Position numbers and translations under genes: made by a program. A stretch of 64,000 nt of DNA, from the NCBI RefSeq assembly GCF_963678635.1, contig NW_026970613.1, positions 32,618-96,617 on the forward strand. The letters run 5' to 3'. Shown here one piece after another: positions 1 to 10,559 of this stretch; the stretch's first letter is position 1, and every line of letters begins with the position of its first letter. The DNA comes from Symsagittifera roscoffensis. Taxonomy: Eukaryota > Xenacoelomorpha > Acoela > Convolutidae. The notes under the pieces are model-generated. The model did not search any database. It was not told the origin of the DNA and was given only the letters and a program-made list of their open reading frames with translations.

Positions 1-930
1 TGAATCCCCATCGAAAAAAAAGAAACCCAAGAAATTCTCGGAATGTTAATTTTTTTAAGTATGTTTGTCTATAATATGCAATATTATCTAATTTGATTGG
101 ACGTTAGGGCACCAAAAACGTTTCGATGAAACGAAAACCTTCCTCACAGAACAATATCAAACACGATTCCGGATCCAGATTAACCAGTTTATGCTATGTG
201 TGACGCTTCAAACTCTGAATTTGGCACAGCGTTTTTACAATCACACAAAGATACAAAGAAATTGAAACTTCTCTCAGCAAATTCGACAAAATTCACACAA
301 GCCGAGATTAGACTAACTACACTTATGAGAGAATGTACAGCTGCAAAATATACTCTCACAGAAATTGAATTTTTAATACTTGGATTAAAACATCCAACAG
401 TTTTATTTACAGATCACAAACCAATAATTGTCCAATTCACACAAAAATTGAACCCAAACAATAGAAACTTAACTTTCAACTTATTTTGATGAAATTTTAA
501 AACTGGACATAAAATAAAACGAAGGAAAAAACCTTGCATTACCAGATACACTTTGTCGAAACACACCACCTGAACTAATAACAAGGAAAACAAGCGTAGA
601 AGTACCACAAAATAAAAAAAATTTTCTGCAAAAGACAAAACATCACCACGATCGAAATGCAACCATGCAGTAAACAACCGATCGCGATAACACGCAAATA
701 AATAATAAAGAACATTTTTCATTATATCTTGATTGCCAAGAGAACCATTACGAAGTAGACTAATTAGAAAATTCTATATTTAAACCAATACCAAGCTCAT
801 CATGAATCAAAAACAACACAAAACAAAAATCACTTAGACAAAATTAAATGGGAAAAACCTATTCCTTTTAAAAGAAAAATAAAATTTAACTGAAAGCTTG
901 AATTTACAGGACACTAGTTAGTTACAGGAC
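1..930 (+). mobile_element. Family A Ty3/gypsy fragment: end of RT, RNase H, start of integrase
   Basis: This is a broken piece of an LTR retrotransposon of the Ty3/gypsy group (family A). It runs from the end of the reverse transcriptase region through RNase H into the start of the integrase region. It closely matches 6,860-7,800 in the same orientation, so it is a second copy of that part of the pol gene. It carries several breaks. Near 930 it stops matching pol and joins a short stretch that is the reverse complement of 13,581-13,630, the edge where families A and B are fused elsewhere in the window. The left end is cut by the window edge. Confidence 0.85.
196..489 (+). pseudogene. RNase H-like fragment of family A pol
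   Basis: The reading frame shows CDASNSEFGTAFLQS, which matches the first acidic motif of Ty3/gypsy RNase H (family pattern CDAS...GA.L.Q), and later FTDHKPI, the usual conserved block near the end of that domain. In a living element this domain removes the RNA strand during reverse transcription. Here it is a fossil fragment. The same peptide occurs almost unchanged at 7,064-7,288. The domain assignment is firm. Function is not implied. Confidence 0.85.
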
Positions 931-1239
931 CCTTAAGATAATTTATCGTCTAGTAATGTAGATTGACAAACATCTGGAACCAGTTCTAAACTACTATTTA
1001 TAAACCAATTAGATTATTGTTATAACTAGCTCTATAAAAAATTATTAGACAACCAATTACTTTCCATCACTAATATTGACACTTATTTGTAAGTGCTGAA
1101 ACGATTAGGATTGATATTATTTGAAGAAGTTGCACGAATCTATCCGGCCAAAAAATATAGCTTGGCCAACAGACGGTGTACCTTTTCTGAAATCACACTA
1201 TGAGTACAGTACATAATACAAAACTAATTTGATGCGGCC

Positions 1240-1511
1240 AAAAACCTCGAACAAGACCTTAACTATTAACTAATAGATTTAGATCACTAGAATTAGAATT
1301 CAGACAATTGCAAAATTGCAAATTGTTAGATGGATTAGACAATTTATTAGAAATTTCCCTACGTCTCGAAAAATCTACGCCAAAATTTCAAAAAATACGA
1401 GAAATACCAGGTTTTGTACAAAGACCGAGATCACGGCGTGGACAAAGATTGAACGACGGAATGATCTACTACATGATAGTACGACAAAAACCGCAAAAAT
1501 CTTTTTGTTAG
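1240..1511 (+). pseudogene. Envelope-like fragment with RSRRG basic site (first copy)
   Basis: The frame reads LEFRQLQNCKLLDGLDNLLE, then RLEKSTPKFQKIREIPGF, then RPRSRRG. An Arg-x-Arg-Arg-Gly tract after a polar, helix-prone segment resembles the surface/fusion subunit cleavage region of retroelement envelope proteins. This is an inference from shape, not a database match. It lies upstream of gag here, which is not the normal place for an envelope gene, and further copies lie at 3,931-4,120 and, reversed, at 13,060-13,338. It could instead be part of an unusual leader ORF. Confidence 0.45.
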
Positions 1512-1810
1512 GAAACATTTATGCAGTAATTTTTTTGAAATTGCATTAAATTTATTTGAAATTAACCCGATAGAGAAACAAAAACATTTTTACAACTCAG
1601 AATGAACAACACCATCATCAAGTAAAAGCAAGCGCAGAAATTAAAAATCAAATTTTAAAAAACCGGTACGACTATATAATTTGAATCAGCCAATAAGACA
1701 CATTGAAAGTTATACAATAACAGTTCTGAGATAAAAAAAAATGATCAAATACGCAAAAATTTTGACGATGACTCAATACTTCCTTTTTTATCTATCCACA
1801 AACTGATCCT

Positions 1811-2080
1811 GTGCGAGGACAATTACAATTTTCGCACAAACAAATTGTATTTATTCGAAAAAGAAAACAATTCATGCAAATAGGAATTTCCCGAAAAAAG
1901 AAATTAAGAAAAATTTTTAATCACTATATCAAAGGCATATGCAATATCACTTCATACTACGGAATATCCAATATCGAATTTTTACCACCACAACTAAACG
2001 AAACAACAAAGCCAATTCAAACAGATGACATAGATAAAGAGTTCGCAAAAGTCTTCACAGAATACATAAAAAATATATGA
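1811..2080 (+). pseudogene. Conserved leader ORF piece, unrecognised
   Basis: An open stretch of about 89 codons contains FNHYIKGICNITSYYGI and the segment IQTDDIDKEFAKVFTEYI. Its sequence is well kept in the reversed copy at 12,629-12,847, which argues that it was once coding. I do not recognise the family. It lies between the envelope-like fragment and the gag start of family A and is absent from the shorter leaders in units U0-U3. It may be the N-terminal part of gag or the tail of the envelope-like product. Confidence 0.4.
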
Positions 2081-2327
2081 GATAAAAATTCAGAAAGAGC
2101 AAATTCAATCTTTACAAACGATGTTTTCTCTAATAATTATCGTTGTATATCATTATTAGAATTAAAGAAACACAAAACGAATCACCACTTCAAACATCTC
2201 GACTCTCCACAGAAAAAAATTATCTTTTCTCAAAACTCCTAGATAAAATCCGTGAAAAACCACACTGGTGCTGACACATCAGAAAAAGTGAAAATTGACC
2301 TACAACAATTATTAGCATAGTTTGTAA

Positions 2328-2690
2328 TTGATTATTTTTTACCTTAAAGATTTCATTTCGACATCAAGGAAAAAAATTCGACCACAGACTTCAGACGATG
2401 GAACTCTACTTACCGATCAAACAGCTCATGTTTGGGACCCTGATTGGTCTCATCCTTCTCTTAATAATTTAACAACTGATATATCACGTGCAGCAATTAC
2501 CACTTTTTCTATACTCAAAGATTATGTAAGAGTTACTCCATTCACAATTGATGCACAACTTTTAGTTTATAACACAATATTCAACAAAAGAACAGGAAAT
2601 AATAGTTTGACCTCATCAACACACAAGAAACCCTTAATTGACAAAAAACCATACAAAACAAGATATTCAAACTCCATCACAATTTATTAA
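2328..2690 (+). pseudogene. gag N-terminal region, family A
   Basis: This open stretch includes TSDDGTLLTDQTAHVWDPDW and FSILKDYVRVTPFTIDAQLL. It is the counterpart of the - strand stretches at 22,460-22,684, 30,180-30,300, 35,946-36,170 and 42,420-42,540, so it is a conserved start of the structural polyprotein in family A. Its role as the matrix-like N-terminus of gag is inferred from its position just before the capsid-like segment. It is a fossil. Confidence 0.6.
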
Positions 2691-3379
2691 CGAGAAATTC
2701 ATCCCATTTCTCCTTTTCAACCTACACATACAACACCACATAACAAAAACACTCCATTTCCACAGACAACTATCCAATTAATAGTAACACCAACTGTTGC
2801 CCCGAAATATTCACAAATCGATTACCAGACATTTAGACCAATAAAAAAAACACGGCAATCAAACAAGCAAAAAACTTCAAATAGAAATATTTTTTCAGAT
2901 CAAAATTACGATTTTTTGTGCAAAAAGACCAATAACAAAACCCTACTACATAAACAACCAAAATCAATCACAAAAACAATGCTACAACCCATAGATACCA
3001 CAACAAGCTTATCACTCAGTTTTCTTTATTGACTAACAACAAACTACAACAGATCATAGTAAAAATTATCACTTTTTTTAACAAAACAAAAATATAACAA
3101 ACAAACAATTCAGAAGAAATCAATCAAACTACTCAGAAGATGAGGACTACTTAAATCAAAACCAACAATGTTCTAATAACAATCCACGGAAATCAATATT
3201 TGGAACATTGATCAAACAGATCCAATTTATTAACCAGATGTATTTGAATCTTATACACGTTGTGAAAAAAGACGACAATCAAGACAGCCTTTTCCTCCCA
3301 GAAAAATTCAGCCTCATACAAATATATTTTTCAAATCACGAAAACCTATGAATACACAGATTTTCCAACCAAATCAAAT

Positions 3380-3796
3380 GCAAAACGAAATCCCATTGGG
3401 TGGATCATCTACATCTTCAATTAAACGACTAATGATATTCACAGGAACAGACCCTGAAGACTCAGACTACTTGACTATTTGAATGCAGTCACAGCTAAAT
3501 TAATTTTAATTATAGGACCTGGACCAGTAAATACACCACTAAATCAAAATTGGATACATAGTTGTACAGCTCTAATACAAACCACACTTGATGGTGCAGC
3601 TCAAAAATGGTTTTCAGTTTTACCTATAGACATTAAATCCGACAGGAGAAGATGTTGGACTCTGATAAGTTCGACTCTGTTCGACATCAAAGAGTTCTAT
3701 GCAATGAATTTCGTAGACTCCCCAACGAAACAACCAAACAACTCGCAGTTAGAATTGAAACCTTCATATTCCCATAGGAAAATCATATTCCCATAA
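3380..3796 (+). pseudogene. gag capsid-like region, family A
   Basis: The frame shows GPGPVNTPLNQNWIHSCTAL and TTLDGAAQKWFSVLPIDIKS, which is the style of the Retrotrans_gag (capsid) domain of Ty3/gypsy elements, where a Trp-Phe pair follows an Ala-rich helix. It is preceded by TDPEDSD, the usual start of this block in the other copies (for example 20,607-20,640 on the - strand). In a working element the capsid would form the particle shell. This copy is broken. Confidence 0.75.
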
Positions 3797-3849
3797 TACG
3801 CATGATTACAAAGACACGAAAAAGACAGAAGGCCTAATGATGACCCTAG

Positions 3850-4131
3850 TAAGAAACAGACGGTGTACCAACAGACGGTGTAGCTTATCTGAAATTACAC
3901 TATGAGCACATTACTTAGTACGAAACTAATTTGGTGCGGCCAAAAACCTCGAACAAGACATTAACTAATATATTTAGATCACTAGAATTAGAATTCAGAC
4001 AATTGCAAAATTGCAAAATGTTAGATGGATTAGACAATTTAATAGAAATGTCTCTACGTTTCAAAAAATCTACGCCAATGTTTCAAACAATACGAGAAAT
4101 ACCAGGTTTTGTACGAAGACGAAGCCCTAGT
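3850..4131 (+). mobile_element. Envelope-like piece inserted inside gag, with flanking direct repeat
   Basis: About 280 bases carrying LEFRQLQNCKMLDGLDNLIE interrupt gag. The flanks are a near-exact duplication of gag sequence (about 3,776-3,840 and 4,129-4,200, around the words atcatattcccata and agacacgaaaaagacagaag). The inserted piece matches 1,165-1,440 in the leader. Either the leader piece was copied into gag with a tandem duplication, or unequal recombination joined two elements. Confidence 0.6.
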
Positions 4132-4199
4132 AAGAAAATCATATTCCCATATTACGCATGATTACAAAGACACGAAAAAGACAGAAGCCCTAATGATGA

Positions 4200-5190
4200 C
4201 TCTAACACCACAATTGCAAAAAATTGCAAAAACAGAGCATCACATCCATCATCATTTGGAGAACTCGACATAGATTTCCGAAAACTAGTAAATAAACTAG
4301 AACAAGATGAAATTACTATGAAAATGGAAGATTTCGAAAAAAAAACTACAGTATTTTAACAATATTTAGTCAACAACTTCACAAATAAATGATAGTCATG
4401 ATTCTGACAATGAGTTAGCGGAAAAATTCACTCAAGTTTCAAATATCTAGGAAAAGAATTCAAACTTCAAAGGTAAACATCATTCAAAAAAGTGGTGCAT
4501 TATTACCGCAGATATGGAATTAGCATTGCTGAATGCAGACAAAAAAAACAGAACAATAAAAAAAACTAAAGAAACATAGAGAACCAAATAAAGTTTTTAC
4601 CAATTTATGAAAAAAAGGTCAAAATATACCGAAGAAAAACATTCACAGTAATAAAAGCTCAGGAAAACCCCTTCCAGACAGCTACTCTAATTTTAGACAA
4701 CAATCACTTTATCGAAATAATTTTCGCGGAAGTTCTGCAGACAGAAGAAAATCACAAAAATTCGCAAAATAGATATAGCAGATAAAGTAGTCGAGATCAA
4801 ATTCAAACAGAAGCAATTAACCAAACTATAATAAAAATTGTTCCTCCTCAAACTCGCGGAACAGATACTTTTATAATGATTGTTCAAGAAACTCCTCATT
4901 TAATCAAAATCGAAATTATTCAAACAAAAGAAATCGAAATTATTCTAATAATAGACCAAGAAATTACTCCAACAATAGACCAAATTATAACAATAACAAT
5001 AATAGATCCCGTGATAACTCCAGGAATCGAAACAACAACTACCCAAAGAGAAGAAAATCAACCAGACCCTCCCGGTATTGACGATACAGAAATTACAATC
5101 CAGTCAGATTCATTGCGAAACCACAAACGACGAAAGCGAAACAGAATTTACGCTTTTATGGAACATGCTTCAAGTCGACAACGAATATGA
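4200..5190 (+). pseudogene. gag C-terminal part with nucleocapsid-like and low-complexity tail, family A
   Basis: The part after the capsid includes DFRKLVNKLEQDEITMKME, followed by the region equivalent to HYCCRYGNSIAECKQ on the - strand at 28,407-28,709, a degenerate CCHC-like (zinc-knuckle) segment of the RNA-binding nucleocapsid. From 4,876 an Ile/Thr/Glu-rich tail with short tandem units (such as EITPTIDQI) runs to PDPPGIDDTE. It would bind the RNA genome and overlap the start of pol. It is broken several times. Confidence 0.65.
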
Positions 5191-5369
5191 AACAACAATC
5201 GACTAGGATTGATATCATATCAATGCAAGCATTTCTAACCTCGAAAAGCAAAACGATAGCCAAAATCAAACAAATTACACTCCACGAGTTAACAAAAAAA
5301 GTTCAAATACAAAGAATGTATATCAAAACACAACAAATAAAATACAACGACCTAAAGAAAAAAATTGGC

Positions 5370-5800
5370 CAATTCCAGTTCTCTTAGAAAGTCCAAAGAG
5401 TAAAGATTTTCAATCACCAGACCTCGAAATTGATTTTCTAATTGATTCAGGAGCAGAATCAAAAATTACAAAGATACCAACATGGACTGAAATCCAAACG
5501 ATACACCCAAGACTATCACCTTCGAAAACTTCGATTAAGTAAGCCACCGCGCAAGGATCAAGTCTTGCAAGTTATAGAAAATTACAATTAAACCTTATTC
5601 CGAACCGAACAATGGAACAAGTTAAGCTTTTAAACGGACCCTTCTAAGAAACATTCCATATCACAGGTAAGAATTACAATTTCGTTGAAATACCGTTTAT
5701 TACCAAACAAATTCCCTTTATTATTGTTTTGAATAGCAAGTTACATGTAAAAGACAAGTATACGAGAAAAAAAACACATCTCTAACATTCTTTCAAAGAA
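5370..5800 (+). pseudogene. Retroelement aspartic protease region, family A
   Basis: The translation contains EIDFLIDSGAESKI, the DSGA active-site loop of retropepsins with the usual hydrophobic residues before it. In the family, this protease cuts the gag-pol polyprotein. The same motif is in better reading order on the - strand at 18,900-18,990 and 39,652-39,700. Upstream LESPKSKDFQSPDLE marks the junction with gag. It is broken here. Confidence 0.8.
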
Positions 5801-5950
5801 TATATAAACAGCCCGCTTTTTTTGTCAAAATTTTACCCTATACACAATCATCAACGCAAACACTTGAAACCATTATCCGGAAGTGAATACAAGTTTTCTA
5901 TATTTCAAGTACATCAACACAAGGTTGATCAAAATAGACAACAGCTATAG

Positions 5951-6277
5951 ATGTGTGAGCTTGAACCAATCCATAAGTTTTTTAGAGTAACAACCTCATC
6001 CAATAAATTTACAAAAGATATAAACTCAGACATAAATTCTTTACACGTATACAACAACTCACCATACAAAATCATATTACCCGTACGTTTTGTAGGATAT
6101 TGCGAAACAAATGGAACAATTTTTCCAGCTGAAGAAAGAGCAATTAGAGTAATTAACATTTTAAAGCTACTAGACATTTGTAAATCGACAATTGGTAATG
6201 AAGAGTTATCCATTAGTAATATTACAAACGATTCTAAACGAAATAGAGAATATTTCACAAAAAACACCTTGTTTTAA
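5951..6277 (+). pseudogene. Protease-to-RT linker region, family A
   Basis: An open stretch of 108 codons contains CELEPIHKFFRVTTSSNKFT and VRFVGYCETNGTIFPAEERA. It is kept in all longer A copies (for example 18,340-18,460 reversed) and has a B counterpart (DLDFRPIHKYFRV, about 23,740-23,790). It lies between the protease and reverse transcriptase and is typical of the linker in this lineage. I cannot give it a separate function. Confidence 0.6.
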
Positions 6278-6349
6278 ATCTACATTTCAAATTTGAAAAT
6301 ATACAAATGAAAAACGAAAGTTTCTCACAATTTTCAAATTTCAACATCC

Positions 6350-6900
6350 TCAAAGTAACCAACAAGAATTTGATCAATTATTAGAACGATTAATAAATTA
6401 CCCGATTGTTCATGCTACATCTAAATTTGATGATGGAAAAACAAATTCACTTTTACCCCTCGCTCTTAAACTTGACGCATTTTTCAAAAATCATCGGATT
6501 TTACTAAAAGAATAAACTTTTACTAAACCACAATTACGAATTTATTAGACTTTTCTATGGATTTTCCAGCTAATTTTTCAGCCTTTATGAGCAAAATCTT
6601 TCGACCACTAATTCCAAGTAAGAATGCTATCACATATCGAGACGTTGTTTTTTTACAATCTCAAACAAGACACGAAATGTTGAAAACATTAGATCAAATT
6701 CATCAGATTTTACTAAAAGAAAAAATGAAGGCAGCCCCAGATAAATCATGGTTCTTTCTCACCCGTGTGAAAATCCTTGGACATATTAATGAAGGTAACA
6801 CAACGTTGCGAATATTACGAGGTAACACATCATTGCGAGTATAACTGCGAATAGATGCTACATGGAAATTTGAAACACCATCGAAAAAAAAAATCCAAGA
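6350..6900 (+). pseudogene. Reverse transcriptase region, family A
   Basis: The frame 6,557-6,844 reads DFPANFSAFMSKIF, then VVFLQSQTRHEMLKTLDQIH, then KAAPDKSWFFLTRVKILGHI. The last part is the palm/thumb block (pattern KC.F....V.FLGH.I) of Ty3/gypsy reverse transcriptases. Family B copies of the same block show the YLDD motif clearly. In a live element this enzyme copies RNA into DNA. Here it is a fossil with several breaks. Confidence 0.8.
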
Positions 6901-7063
6901 AATTCTCGGAATGTTAATTGTTTATGTAAATTTGTCTATAAAAAGCAACATTATCTCATTTGATTGAACGTTACCGCACCAAAAGCGTTCCGATGAAATA
7001 AAAATCCTCCTCACAGAAAAGATATCAAACAGGATTCCTGATCCAGATCAACCATTTTAAGCT

Positions 7064-7624
7064 ATGTGTGACGCTTCAAACTCTGAATTTGGCACAGCGT
7101 TTTTACAATCACACAAAGATACAAAGAAATTGAAACTTCTCTCAGCAAATTCGACAAAATTCACACAAGCCGATATTAGACTATCTACACTTATGAGAGA
7201 ATGTACAGCTGCAAAATATACTCTCACAGAAATTGAATTTTTAATACTTGGATCAAAACATCCAACAATTTCATTTACAGAGCACTAACCAATAATTTTC
7301 CAATTCACACAAGAACTGAACCCAAAGCAAAGAAACTATAAATTCCAACTTAATTTGATGAAATTTCCAAACCTACATATAAAACAAACCACAGGAAAAT
7401 TACCAGATACACTTAGTCGAAACACACCATCTGAACTAATAACAAAGAAAACAACCATGGAAGTACCACAAAATATAAAAACTTTCCTTGCAAAAGACAA
7501 AACATCACCACGATCGATATGTAATCATGCACTGAAAACCGATTGCATTAACAAACAATTAAATAAAACAGAACCTTTTTCAATATATCTTGATTGCCAA
7601 GAGAACGATTACGAAGTAGACTAA
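7064..7624 (+). pseudogene. RNase H and connection to integrase, family A
   Basis: CDASNSEFGTAFLQS at the start and TLMRECTAAKYTLTEIEFLI mark Ty3/gypsy RNase H. Downstream, HIKQTTGKLPDTLSRNTPSE is the standard end of this domain, where the family pattern (.G..N..AD.LSR) is seen. The rest, to about 7,620, is the poorly conserved linker to integrase. It is a near duplicate of 196-760. Confidence 0.8.
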
Positions 7625-7704
7625 TTAGAAAAATCTATATTTAAACCAGTACCATACTCATCATGGATCGAAAACAACACAAAACAAAAAACACTTAGAC
7701 AAAA

Positions 7705-9027
7705 TTGTATGGGAAAAACCTATTCCTTTTGATGAAAAAAGAAAATTTAACTGAAAGCATAAACTTACAGGATTTAAATTCGAAATACACAAGAAACAAA
7801 AACTTTAATTTGCAAGACCGTTCAGACAATAAACATCTCTCAAAAACCAATTATCAAAACATCTTTCTACAAATTACAGAAAAATCAACACTGGAATTAG
7901 TACGAAATTACCAGAATCTTGACCCTGTAATTAGACAACTAAAATCCTGGCATAAGTATAAAACAAAATCTATAAACGCAGAAATAAATGTTTTTGGAAA
8001 TAACACACTCCTTAGATATTTAAGAAAATTCAATAACACAACAATAATTGAGAATAATAACCTTTTGGAATATCATACTCCAAAAACAAAAATACGTTGT
8101 CTACCATTGAGTATGATACTTCTAGCATTTCACTTTTCACGTTCCCTGAAAACAAAAAGACGTGCAGGATTAGAAAAAACATACTCAAACATTTCCCAAA
8201 ACTTCTACTTTCCAAATGCGCCATCTTGGATAAAATCTTGTGTTATGATTGCATAATATGTCAACTACAAAAACCATATCCACACCAAAAACAATTAGCA
8301 GAAAAAAAACTTTAAAAGACAAAGTTTATATTTCAACCACAGAATATCCTTTGATACAAAAAGGCCCTATATCGCCCTCCTCAGAAGGAAGTTTATACAT
8401 AATGGCAATAGTTGATGCATTTATCCGCTATGTAGCACTCAACCCGGTACCTCATTGAAAATGCTTATTATACATACAAAAACACTCTACGAATACTGGA
8501 TAGCCAAATTTGGATTACCAGATATCCTTGTCACAGACAGTGGAACTGAGTTCATAAATAATGAAATCATCACATTATGCCATCATTTTATTATAAGAAT
8601 TAAACCCCGAACATTTCACGCCTCATTGGTTAATGGTTTAGTCGAAGGTATGAACCGTTACCTACATGAATATCTTGGTTGTATCATAAATGGAAAAGAT
8701 AATAAATACACCAAATGGTCAACTGACTTGAAGCTATCCTCATTAGCTTATAATTCTCAATTAACAACAACTCTAGGACTATCACTATATGACATGGGTT
8801 TCAATCAAAAACAACGAAAATCAAAAATATTCGTAGCAAACTCCTCAAACATTGCACAAGGTTACTGTCAACCTACTGAAGATTCCAATCGTTATAAGTT
8901 ACCATTACATACACACAATGAACATCATTTTCATTACCCACAAACCCTAAAGTTCGCCTCTGGAACACATACAAATTGGATTCTAAATCGAGATAAAAAA
9001 CACCATGTTTTTTTTCCAAAATTTTAA
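7705..9027 (+). pseudogene. Integrase region, family A
   Basis: From 8,100 the sequence shows the zinc-binding N-terminal region (RAGLEKTYSNISQNFYFPNA with CIICQLQKPYPHQKQ). It is followed by the catalytic core start (GPISPSSEGSLYIMAIVDAF) and DILVTDSGTEFINNEI, the second-Asp motif of the DDE core. The segment ASLVNGLVEGMNRYLHEYL carries the region of the final Glu. This enzyme would insert the DNA copy into a chromosome. The copy is broken, but its stretch 8,455-9,027 is the longest open integrase piece in the window. Confidence 0.85.
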
Positions 9028-9690
9028 CACACAAAAAAATGTATCTAAAAATTTGCGACCTATCCGAAAAAGACCATATCAAATAATTGACAAACCCACT
9101 GATGTTACATAGAAACTTGCTGATTCTAACAAAAAAGAATAGTTTCAACAAAGAAACAATATCACCCAAAAGAATGCGCTCTTCGCAAATTGTGACATTT
9201 ATACTCTTTTACAAGACTAAGGATTGTACAAAAGTCCTTAGAAATCAATGACCCACAGAGAAGTCAACACGTAAATCATTCATCATTTCTATCAAAAAGA
9301 AATCAAAAACAATTAACGGAAACCACCTCACAAGAAATTACAAAGATCAACTAAAAGCAAATACCTCAAAAACAACGGATTAACCGCAAACTAGAAGAAA
9401 AAACTTTATATCAAGAAATAAAAGAAAAATCACAACAACGCAAATCATCACGACAAGATTAGATTATTGAAGATTATCATACATTCATTCCACAATCTAA
9501 AATATTAAAGAAAGTTAAATTTCAGAAGCACCCCTAATTAATTAAATTATAATTAGAATACCTTCATCATACTCAGATTTTTTCAATTTATATCAATTCT
9601 CATCTCAATTTTTCATTTTAAATCTTGAATAACTGGTTCAAAAATTAACAATATTGTCTCAATTTATACCCCACATTTCCTCAAAAGAGG
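9028..9690 (+). mobile_element. Integrase tail and spacer of family A
   Basis: No separate gene is seen in these bases. The A-rich stretch continues the integrase C-terminal region. Part of it (about 9,040-9,280) is mirrored on the - strand at 14,705-14,960, which shows that it belongs to the element. The remainder up to 9,690 is not seen elsewhere in the window. Confidence 0.6.
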
Positions 9691-9800
9691 AGAAACATTG
9701 AATAAATCTAAAGACAAAATCCGACATGATCCTTTAGCCTTAGTCAATACAACTTCACAAAACCCCTACCCATCCAATAAAAAAACTAGGAAGTTCATTC

Positions 9801-10157
9801 CTGAACTTCCAGACTTTACTCCACCAAAAATTACCCATAACCAGCCCAATTGCCAAATTTCAATAAAAACTTGGACCACAATCGACTTTCAACTCAAAAA
9901 AAAACATTTTGAAGAAACAAATCATTTCTCAAATGCTTCTCTCTCGACCAATTCAATGTTTTAAAACAATCATTTTAATCCTGAACTTCCAGACTTAAAT
10001 TCACCGAAAATTACCCATTATCAACCCAATTGTCAAAAATCAATTAAAATTCGGACCACAATTGACTTTCAACTTTAAAAAAAACTTTGAAGAAACAAAT
10101 CATTTCTCAAATGCTTCTCTCTCGACCAATTCAATGTTTTAAAAAAATCATTTTAAA
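9801..10157 (+). repeat. Tandem duplication of about 178 bp
   Basis: Two adjacent copies (about 9,801-9,977 and 9,980-10,157) share cctgaacttccagact at the start and tctcgaccaattcaatgttt near the end. They differ at scattered bases, so the duplication is not very recent. It lies between integrase and the third ORF of family A. Confidence 0.85.
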
Positions 10158-10344
10158 ACTTCTTTCAATTTTTGAAAAAAAAATTTCAACTCTGTTTTTC
10201 TATTATAAATACTTTCGAAATAGCATTTTTTTCATAATTTTTTGCAGCTCCTTTGTTTTTTTCTGATCCCTCATTGAAGCTTACTACAACTTCTGAAAAA
10301 CCTTTGATCACCTCTTTAGGTACAAAACTTCAACAACTATTTAA

Positions 10345-10530
10345 ATGTTAAGACATTTATTCAATAAGGAAGACATCTTTCTTCTTTTTGTAGTTTTTTT
10401 GTTTTTTCTACTATCCATAATTTTTAAATTTTATAAATGCATAAAAAAGGCAATAATCGTTTTTGCAGTAGCAACAACCCTTTTAAACATTTCTATAGAA
10501 GAAGACTATAAGCAAGATAGCTTTGCTTAA
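10345..10530 (+). pseudogene. Hydrophobic short ORF at the start of the third-ORF region
   Basis: The 61-codon ORF is dominated by a long hydrophobic run (IFLLFVVFLFFLLSIIFKFY, then AIIVFAVATTLLNISI). It would make two membrane segments. A diverged nucleotide counterpart occurs in family B at about 45,790-45,900. Its place after integrase and before the envelope-like ORF suggests a signal or membrane part of the third gene, but this is inference. Confidence 0.4.
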
Positions 10531-10559
10531 AAAATTATCAAAACATTCCGAAATTGCTA

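Noticed and set aside
414-722. Antisense ORF of 102 codons
   Set aside because: It lies opposite the RNase H and connection region, is rich in Phe/Leu/Val as expected from the complement of A-rich coding text, and has no family match.
5929-6267. Antisense ORF of 112 codons
   Set aside because: It is the complement of the conserved protease-RT linker and is a shadow.
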